DNA of 64,000 nucleotides from Streptomyces althioticus. GTDB lineage: Bacteria > Actinomycetota > Actinomycetes > Streptomycetales > Streptomycetaceae. The first letter of the stretch is position 1; every line of letters starts with the position of its first letter. The position numbers and the translations under genes were made by a program. The stretch is taken from the NCBI GenBank assembly GCA_014649355.1, contig BMSW01000015.1, positions 1 to 64,000 of the forward strand, written 5' to 3'. The notes under the pieces are model-generated. The model was not told where the DNA came from, did no database searches, and saw nothing but the letters and a program-made list of their open reading frames with translations. Positions 57,993-64,000 of the stretch are shown in pieces.

Positions 57993-59120
57993 TCAGGCGT
58001 AGGGGCTGTCGGCGCCCGCGGCGGCGGGACGCGGGGCGCGGGCCGGGCAGCAGCCCACCGGACACAGGTCGTGGCTGGGGCCGAGCGCGCCGAGGGCGCA
58101 TCGGGTGACGTCCCGCCCGCTCTCGGCCGCGGCGCGCTCCACCACCAGCTCGCGGACTGCGGCAGCGAACCGCGGGTCGTCGCCGACGGTCGCCGAGCGG
58201 CGCACCGGAAGACCCAGCTCCTCCGCCTTCGCGGTGGCCTCGGTGTCGAGGTCGTACAGGACCTCCATGTGGTCCGAGACGAAGCCGATGGGGGCCATGA
58301 CGACCGCCGGGACGCCGGCCGCCTTGCGCTCCTCCAGGTGGTCGCAGATGTCGGGCTCCAGCCACGGGATGTGCGGGGCGCCGGAGCGGGACTGGTAGAC
58401 GAGTTGCCAGGGGTGGTCGACACCCGTGCGCTCGCGGACGGCGTCGGCGATCAGCCGGGCCACGTCCAGGTGCTGCGCGACATACGCGCCGCCGTCGCCG
58501 TGCGCCTCGACGGGGCCGGAGGTGTCCGCGGCGGCGGTGGGGATGGAGTGGGTGCAGAAGGCGATGTGCGCGCCGTCCCGGACGTCGTCGGGGAGGTCGG
58601 CGAGCGACCGGATCACCCCGTCGACCATGGGCTCGACGAAGCCGGGGTGGTTGAAGTAGTGCCGCAGCTTGTCGATCTTCGGCAGCTCCAGCCCTTCCTT
58701 CTCCAGGGTGGCGAGCGCGTCGGCGAGGTTCTCGCGGTACTGCCGGCAGCCGGAGTAGGAGGCGTAGGCGCTGGTGGCGAGTACCAGGATGCGGCGGCGG
58801 CCGTCGCGGACCATGCCCCGGAGGGTGTCGGTGAGGTAGGGCGCCCAGTTGCGGTTGCCCCAGTGGACCGGCAGGTCCAGGCCGTGCTCGGCGAAGTCCT
58901 TGCGCAGGGCGTCCAGCAGGGCGCGGTTCTGGTCGTTGATGGGGCTGACCCCGCCGAACTGGAAGTAGTGCTGCCCGACTTCCTTGAGGCGTTCCTTGGG
59001 GATGCCCCGCCCGCGCGTCACGTTCTCCAGGAACGGGACGACGTCGTCCGGGCCTTCCGGGCCGCCGAAGGAGAGCAGGAGCAGGGCGTCGTAGGGACTG
59101 GGATCGAGCACGTCAGACAT
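57993..59120 (-). CDS. hemH: Ferrochelatase (coproporphyrin ferrochelatase type)
   Basis: The 375-residue enzyme inserts Fe2+ into a porphyrin. In Gram-positive actinobacteria this is usually coproporphyrin III (CpfC). Family landmarks are LLLSFGGPEGPDDV at the N-terminus, FCTHSIP with the catalytic His, and PIGFVSDHMEVLYDLD. The C-terminus has a Cys-rich stretch (CPVGCCPA plus an upstream Cys) for a [2Fe-2S] cluster. The ATG is at 59120. It is the first gene of an operon with the phosphatase and is divergent from the MFS gene. Confidence 0.95.
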   Translation of the reverse strand: MSDVLDPSPYDALLLLSFGGPEGPDDVVPFLENVTRGRGIPKERLKEVGQHYFQFGGVSPINDQNRALLDALRKDFAEHGLDLPVHWGNRNWAPYLTDTLRGMVRDGRRRILVLATSAYASYSGCRQYRENLADALATLEKEGLELPKIDKLRHYFNHPGFVEPMVDGVIRSLADLPDDVRDGAHIAFCTHSIPTAAADTSGPVEAHGDGGAYVAQHLDVARLIADAVRERTGVDHPWQLVYQSRSGAPHIPWLEPDICDHLEERKAAGVPAVVMAPIGFVSDHMEVLYDLDTEATAKAEELGLPVRRSATVGDDPRFAAAVRELVVERAAAESGRDVTRCALGALGPSHDLCPVGCCPARAPRPAAAGADSPYA

Positions 59121-59271
59121 GTCTCGATCCTCCCACCCGGCACCGACAACGAGGACAGGGGCCGGGGGTGTCGCGGGAAGAAGGTGCCGTACATCACCGG
59201 CGCCCGCGGGTGATGACGCCGGTAATCTGTATCGACTGCGATAGCACCTTACCGATCTTCCGGAGAATCCC

Positions 59272-60519
59272 GTGCCCAGCCCCTATCGCGCCCTGTTCGC
59301 CGCCCCCGGCAGCAAGGCCTTCTCCGCCGCGGGGTTCCTCGGCCGGATGCCGCTGTCCATGATGGGCATCGGCGTGGTCACGATGATCTCCCAGGTCACC
59401 GGCCGGTACGGACTGGCGGGCGCCCTCTCGGCGACCATCGCGCTGTCCGCCGCGCTGGCGGGCCCTCAGGTGTCACGGCTGGTGGACCGGTACGGGCAGC
59501 GCCGGGTGCTGCGCCCGGCCAGCGCGGTCTCGCTCACCGCCGGAACGGTTCTCCTCCTCGCGGTCCGTCTCTCCTGGCCCGAGTGGGTGCTGTTCGCCGC
59601 CTGCGTGGGGATCGGCTGCGTGCCGAGCCTCGGCGCGATGGTCCGGGCCCGCTGGGCGGCGCTCTACCGCGGCACCCCGAGTCTGCACACCGCCTACTCG
59701 TTCGAGTCGGTGATCGACGAGGTCTGCTTCATCATCGGCCCGATCGTCTCCATCGGCCTGTCCACGGCGTGGTTCCCTGAGGCCGGCCCGCTGCTGGCGG
59801 GCTGCTTCCTGGCGGCGGGCGTCTTCTGGCTGACCTCGCAGCGCGCCACCGAGCCGGAGCCGCACCCGCGTCGGAACGGGGGAGGCGGCTCGGCGCTGCG
59901 GTCGCGGGGTCTGCAGGTGCTGGTGGCGACCTTCGTGGCGACGGGCACGATCTTCGGCGCGATCGACGTGGTCACGGTCGCCTTCGCCGAGGAGGAGGGA
60001 CACAAGGCCGCGGCCAGCGTGGTCCTCGCCGCGTGCGCCCTGGGCTCCTGCGTCGCCGGTCTGGTGTTCGGAGTGCTGCACTTCGCGGGGGCGCCCGAAC
60101 GCCGGTGGCTGCTCGGCGTTTGCGCCATGGCCGTGAGTATGATCCCACTCCTACTGGTCGGGAACTTGCCGTTTCTGGCCGTGGCGCTGTTCGTTGCGGG
60201 TCTGTCCATCGCTCCCACGATGATCACGACCATGTCCCTCATCGAAGAGCACGTACCTCGCGCGCAGCTCACCGAGGGCATGACCTGGGTGAGCACCGGG
60301 CTCGCGGTCGGCATCGCCCTCGGCTCCTCCGCCGGCGGCTGGGTGATCGACGCGGCCGGGGCGCGCGCCGGGTACGGGGTTCCGGCGGCCGCCGGGGCCG
60401 TCGCGGTCGCGGTCGGTTTCCTCGGGTACCGCCGGCTCAAGCGGCCGGCGCCGGGTCGGGGAGGCTTCGTTGGTCAGCACGACGAGCACGACGAGCGCGA
60501 GGAACGGCACGTGGCGTAA
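59272..60519 (+). CDS. Major facilitator superfamily transporter
   Basis: The 415-residue protein has 12 hydrophobic segments, in the drug-exporter-like MFS class. The GTG start has GGAG 6 bases upstream. The loop after helix 2-3 carries the RYGQRRVLR motif A-like element. The hydrophilic tail overlaps the next gene by 50 bp. The substrate is unknown. A divergent promoter region of 150 bp, unusually AT-rich near 59225-59255, separates it from hemH. Confidence 0.9.
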   Translation: MPSPYRALFAAPGSKAFSAAGFLGRMPLSMMGIGVVTMISQVTGRYGLAGALSATIALSAALAGPQVSRLVDRYGQRRVLRPASAVSLTAGTVLLLAVRLSWPEWVLFAACVGIGCVPSLGAMVRARWAALYRGTPSLHTAYSFESVIDEVCFIIGPIVSIGLSTAWFPEAGPLLAGCFLAAGVFWLTSQRATEPEPHPRRNGGGGSALRSRGLQVLVATFVATGTIFGAIDVVTVAFAEEEGHKAAASVVLAACALGSCVAGLVFGVLHFAGAPERRWLLGVCAMAVSMIPLLLVGNLPFLAVALFVAGLSIAPTMITTMSLIEEHVPRAQLTEGMTWVSTGLAVGIALGSSAGGWVIDAAGARAGYGVPAAAGAVAVAVGFLGYRRLKRPAPGRGGFVGQHDEHDEREERHVA

Positions 60520-61798
60520 CTGGGGAGGCACCGTCTCCGTCCGGCCGGCCCGGGAGGTCACGCCCGCCTCGGTCGACGAGCTGGCCGACGCCGTGCGCCG
60601 GGCCGCCGAGGACGGCCTGCCGGTGAAGGCGGTGGGGACCGGACACTCCTTCACCTCCATAGCCGCGACCGAGGGCCTGCTGGTCCGCCCTCAGCTCCTG
60701 ACGGGGATCCGGAACATCGACCGCGAGGCGGGCACCGTCACCGTCGAGGCGGGCACCCCGCTGAAGCGGCTCAACGCCGCCCTCGCGCGCGAGGGCCTGT
60801 CGCTGACCAACATGGGCGACATCATGGAGCAGACGGTCTCCGGCGCCACCAGCACCGGCACCCACGGCACCGGCCGCGAGTCCGCCTCCATCGCCGCCCA
60901 GATCAAGGGCCTCGAACTGGTCACCGCCGACGGCTCGGTGCTCACCTGCTCCGAGAAGGAGAACCCGGACGTCTTCGCCGCCGCACGGATCGGCCTCGGC
61001 GCCCTGGGCATCGTCACCGCCATCACCTTCGCCGTGGAGCCGCTCTTCCTGCTCACCGCGCGCGAGGAGCCCATGACGTTCGACCGGGTGTGCGCCGAGT
61101 TCGACGCGCTGCACGCGGAGAACGAGCACTTCGAGTTCTACTGGTTCCCGCACACCGGCAACACCAACACCAAGCGCAACAACCGCAGTGCGGGCCCGGA
61201 GCGCCCCGTGCCGCCGCTGCGCGGCTGGTTCGAGGACGAGTTCCTCTCCAACGGGGTGTTCCAGGTCGTCAACTGGGTGGGCCGCGCCGCTCCGGTGACG
61301 ATCCCGGCCATCGCGCAGGTCTCCAGCCGGGCGCTGTCCGCGCGGACGTACACCGACATCCCCTACAAGGTGTTCACCTCCCCGCGCCGGGTGCGCTTCG
61401 TGGAGATGGAGTACGCCGTGCCGCGCGAGGCGCTCGTGGACACGCTGCGGGAGTTGAAGGCGATGGTGGAGAAGTCCCCGCTGCGGGTGAGCTTCCCGGT
61501 CGAGGTGCGCACCGCGCCGGCCGACGACATCACCCTGTCCACGGCGTCCGGCCGGGAGAGCGCGTACGTGGCGGTCCACATGTTCAAGGGGACGCCGTAC
61601 CAGCGGTACTTCACCGCCGCCGAGCGCATCTTCACCGCGCACGAGGGACGACCCCATTGGGGGAAGATCCACACGCGTGACGCCGAGTACCTCTCACGGG
61701 TGTATCCGCGTTTCGGCGAGTTCGTCGAACTCCGTGACCGGCTGGACCCGGAACGGCGGTTCCGCAACGACTACTTGCGGCGGGTACTGGGCGCGTAG
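60470..61798 (+). CDS. FAD-linked oxidase, alditol oxidase / D-arabinono-1,4-lactone oxidase family
   Basis: This 442-residue flavoenzyme is of the vanillyl-alcohol-oxidase type. The FAD domain shows GTGHSFTSIAATEG, where the His is the usual covalent FAD attachment point. It also has NMGDIMEQTVSGATSTGTHG and GLGALGIVTAITF. The C-terminal ALO domain ends RFRNDYLRRVLG, typical of alditol oxidases. The TTG start at 60470 has GGGGAGG 5 bases upstream, inside the end of the MFS gene (50-bp overlap), so the two are translated from one transcript. It should oxidise an alditol or aldonolactone with O2. Confidence 0.9.
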   Translation: MVSTTSTTSARNGTWRNWGGTVSVRPAREVTPASVDELADAVRRAAEDGLPVKAVGTGHSFTSIAATEGLLVRPQLLTGIRNIDREAGTVTVEAGTPLKRLNAALAREGLSLTNMGDIMEQTVSGATSTGTHGTGRESASIAAQIKGLELVTADGSVLTCSEKENPDVFAAARIGLGALGIVTAITFAVEPLFLLTAREEPMTFDRVCAEFDALHAENEHFEFYWFPHTGNTNTKRNNRSAGPERPVPPLRGWFEDEFLSNGVFQVVNWVGRAAPVTIPAIAQVSSRALSARTYTDIPYKVFTSPRRVRFVEMEYAVPREALVDTLRELKAMVEKSPLRVSFPVEVRTAPADDITLSTASGRESAYVAVHMFKGTPYQRYFTAAERIFTAHEGRPHWGKIHTRDAEYLSRVYPRFGEFVELRDRLDPERRFRNDYLRRVLGA

Positions 61799-62255
61799 TC
61801 CTGGGCGCGCGGTGCGAACCGGGCGCCCGCCCCGGCCCCGCAGACATTGCCTCCGTTTCTGGCGATTGCGTGAAGTTCCCCACAAGTCCCCTACGTTCAG
61901 GGGTGGATGAGTGGGGCAACGGCGGCCAAGTCCCACCTCTTGCGTGAACTCGCACGGCGTGCCAATCCACGCACGTGGCCCAAATGGAGTACTGTTGCGA
62001 GCCCTGGGTCCGGACTCCCGTCAGGGTGCCCGGGTCCTCGGAGGACCGCCGGGAGGGGGCTAGTTGCACAGGGTGACGCATTTGGTCACTTAGCGTTGCG
62101 AATAGGTAACCGTGCCATAACGGCGATCCAGGGCCCGCGCCCGACACGCCGGGCAACTCGGCAAGGTTGTGGCAGGCTGCACCCGGGCAGGCCACACTCG
62201 ACTAGCGGAAGCAGCGACGCACGTGACGTCGGCAGGCACCACCCGGGAGGTCCCC
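61799..62255. other. Intergenic region upstream of sepH, no gene seen
   Basis: The 457 bp between the oxidase stop and the sepH start have locally lower GC (61850-62000 and 62080-62130). They must hold the sepH promoter. I see no ORF with a ribosome site and no clear RNA gene or strong operator. Confidence 0.5.
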
Positions 62256-63302
62256 ATGCCCGAACTGCGTGTCGTGGCCGTCTCGAATGACGGCACACGG
62301 CTGGTGCTGAAGGCTGCGGACAGCACGGAGTACACGCTTCCGATCGACGAACGGCTCCGCGCCGCCGTGCGCGGCGACCGTCCCCGCCTCGGCCAGATCG
62401 AGATCGAGGTGGAGAGCCACCTCCGCCCCCGCGACATCCAGGCGCGTATAAGAGCCGGTGCGACCGCGGAAGAGGTCGCCCAGATGGCCGGCATCCCCGT
62501 GGACCGCGTCCGCCGCTTCGAGGGCCCCGTCCTCGCCGAGCGTGCCTTCATGGCCGAGCGCGCCCGCAAGACCCCCGTCCGCCGCCCCGGGGAGAACTCC
62601 GGTCCCCCGCTGGGCGAGGCCGTGCAGGAGCGGCTGTTGCTGCGCGGCGCGGAGAAGGACACCGTGCAGTGGGACTCCTGGCGCCGCGACGACGGCACCT
62701 GGGAGGTCCTCCTGGTCTACCGGGTCGCGGGCGAGCCGCACTCGGCGATCTGGACGTACGACCCGCCCCGGCGGCTCGTCCAGGCCGTCGACGACGAGGC
62801 ACGCTCGCTGATCGGCGAGTCCGACGACCTCGCCGCGCCCGAGCCCAGCTTCCCGTTCGTGCCGCGCATCGCCCGGCTGCCGCGGGACCGCCCGCTGGAC
62901 CGTCCCGCCGACCGCGAGCGGCCCAGCCTGCCCGCGCAGGCGTCCGAGCCGGCCGAGGAGTCCACGGCGGCCACCGCCTCCGGCGAGCGCGACTCACTGA
63001 CCAGCCTGCTGGAGGCCGTGCCGAGCTTCCGCGGCGACCTGGTGGTGCCCGAGCGCACCGAACCGGCCGCCGAGGAACCGGAGTCCGAGCCGGAGGCGGA
63101 AGAACCGCCGGCGCCGGCCGCGTCCGCGGGCTCCGCGTACGCGGACGTGCTGATGCCCCGTTCGGTGGGCGGCCACCGGGACCGCCTCGTCGGCTCGACC
63201 GACCGCCAGGCCGAGGCGGACGGCGTCCGCCCCGGCCGCCGCGCGGCGGTCCCGAGCTGGGACGAGATCGTGTTCGGGACACGGCGCAAGAAACAGGAGT
63301 AG
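62256..63302 (+). CDS. sepH: SepH cell-division regulator (DUF3071)
   Basis: The 348-residue actinobacterial division protein binds FtsZ and promotes Z-ring assembly in Streptomyces. The N-terminal DUF3071 domain (about 1-170) includes a helix-turn-helix-like segment (ATAEEVAQMAGIPVDRVRRF). The long C-terminal half is Pro/Glu/Ala-rich and disordered, ending in a conserved short basic motif (WDEIVFGTRRKKQE). The ATG at 62256 has GGGAGG at ideal spacing; a longer open frame from 62169 lacks one. It is monocistronic, flanked by a repeat element. Confidence 0.95.
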   Translation: MPELRVVAVSNDGTRLVLKAADSTEYTLPIDERLRAAVRGDRPRLGQIEIEVESHLRPRDIQARIRAGATAEEVAQMAGIPVDRVRRFEGPVLAERAFMAERARKTPVRRPGENSGPPLGEAVQERLLLRGAEKDTVQWDSWRRDDGTWEVLLVYRVAGEPHSAIWTYDPPRRLVQAVDDEARSLIGESDDLAAPEPSFPFVPRIARLPRDRPLDRPADRERPSLPAQASEPAEESTAATASGERDSLTSLLEAVPSFRGDLVVPERTEPAAEEPESEPEAEEPPAPAASAGSAYADVLMPRSVGGHRDRLVGSTDRQAEADGVRPGRRAAVPSWDEIVFGTRRKKQE

Positions 63303-63368
63303 GCCGGCTTGCCGGCCCATAACCCGTCATAGGGGGCGCCCCCTGCACCTCCCCGGGAGCAGGTCACC

Positions 63369-63463
63369 CCCTTGTCGGCCCTGACGGGCCTTGTCCTCAA
63401 ACGCCGGACGGGCTGATTCAGCCCCTCCGGCGTTTGAGGAGCGGGGTCCGGGGCGGAGCCCCG
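63369..63463. repeat. Dispersed palindromic intergenic element, copy 2
   Basis: Nearly the same as 49242-49342: the long hairpin is at 63395-63439 (one stem mismatch, TTCA loop), with the same flanks. It lies between the converging sepH and sulfurtransferase genes and can act as a terminator for both. Confidence 0.85.
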
Positions 63464-63469
63464 GGTGGG

Positions 63470-64000
63470 TTACTGCGGCTCCGGTCCCACCGCCACCGGC
63501 CGTTCCGGGTCCGAGGACCACTCCGACCAGGAGCCGACGTACAGAGCCGCCGGGACACCGGCGACCTCCAGCGCCAGCACCTCGTGCGCCGCCGACACGC
63601 CCGAGCCGCAGTACACCCCCACCGGGACGTCCCGCGTCGCACCCAGCTCGCCGAAGCGGGCGCGCAGTTCCGCGGCGGGCCGGAAACGGCCGTCCGCGTC
63701 CACGTTGTCGGACGTCGGCGCGGACAGCGCGCCCGGGATGTGACCGCCGACGCGGTCGATCGGCTCCACCTCGCCCCGGTACCGCTCCCCCGCACGGGCG
63801 TCCAGCAGCACCCCCGACCGCGCCAGCGTCGCCGCGCCGTCCGCGTCCAGCACGGCGCCCTCCGCCGGCTTCGGCACGAAGTCGCCCGCGGCAGGCGTCG
63901 GCGCCTCCGTCTCCAACGGGCCGTCCCAGGCGGGCAGTCCGCCGTCCAGGACCCGTACGTCCGGGTGGCCGGTCCACCGCAGCAGCCACCAGGCGCGGGC
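63470..64000 (-). CDS. Rhodanese-type sulfurtransferase, 5' end outside window
   Basis: The C-terminal 176 residues of a two-domain thiosulfate/3-mercaptopyruvate sulfurtransferase are visible. They hold the end of the inactive N-terminal rhodanese domain (VRVLDGGLPAWDG) and the complete catalytic domain with the active-site loop CGSGVSA (Cys nucleophile). LLDARAGERYRGE and GHIPGALSAP are family landmarks. The frame is open to the window edge, so the start is not visible. It converges with sepH. Confidence 0.93.
   Translation of the reverse strand, partial: ARAWWLLRWTGHPDVRVLDGGLPAWDGPLETEAPTPAAGDFVPKPAEGAVLDADGAATLARSGVLLDARAGERYRGEVEPIDRVGGHIPGALSAPTSDNVDADGRFRPAAELRARFGELGATRDVPVGVYCGSGVSAAHEVLALEVAGVPAALYVGSWSEWSSDPERPVAVGPEPQ

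Overview
The window is high-GC actinobacterial chromosome, almost certainly Streptomyces. It has very high third-position GC and GTG/TTG starts. Its right part carries a conserved Streptomyces core block: cutRS, sepH, hemH, dut, DUF3710, DUF3093, DUF4193 and kdpDE. Species cannot be named from sequence alone.

Left region (1-35.3 kb, all minus strand): three consecutive, translationally coupled non-ribosomal peptide synthetase (NRPS) genes, read from right to left. Gene 1 (14474-35302) holds modules 1-6, gene 2 (1861-14472) holds modules 7-10, and gene 3 (1-1864) starts module 11 and leaves the window. Reading the eight adenylation-pocket residues gives: acyl/aryl starter condensation - Gly1 - X2 - D-Asp3 - Tyr/aromatic4 - Thr5 - D-X6 - Asp7 - Gly8 - Pro9 - Gly10 - residue 11 onward. 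Three architectural oddities stand out. Module 2 has lost the whole adenylation core and even the catalytic Lys of the small leftover (C-deltaA-T). Module 3 carries two almost identical carrier domains in tandem (T-T-E), made by a fresh 222-bp duplication. Modules 2 and 3 begin with DCL-type condensation domains although no epimerase precedes them. I do not recognise the product. No thioesterase, tailoring, MbtH, transport or regulatory gene of this cluster is inside the window, so those must lie beyond position 1.

Boundary (35.3-37.0 kb): a divergent secreted prokaryotic phospholipase A2 gene, its terminator, and about 0.9 kb with no convincing gene.

Right region (37-64 kb): core chromosome. 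A potassium-themed block (KimA-like APC permease, two coupled TrkA-type RCK proteins, a DUF3159 membrane protein, an OB-fold protein, KdpE-KdpD) is followed by an orphan ABC ATPase, a secreted alginate-lyase-like protein and the DUF3710-dUTPase-thioesterase group. Next come DUF3093, a conserved hypothetical gene, DUF4193, CutS-CutR, a 57-aa conserved protein, an unusual roughly 140-bp tandem repeat array, inositol monophosphatase, ferrochelatase, an MFS exporter overlapping an FAD-linked oxidase, SepH, and a rhodanese that runs off the window. Two copies of one long palindromic intergenic element (49.3 and 63.4 kb) and another Streptomyces-type inverted repeat (40.8 kb) lie between genes. In S. 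coelicolor the same core genes (cutRS = SCO5862-5863, sepH = SCO5855) sit next to the undecylprodigiosin cluster (SCO5877-5898), so the NRPS locus appears to occupy an antibiotic-cluster exchange site.
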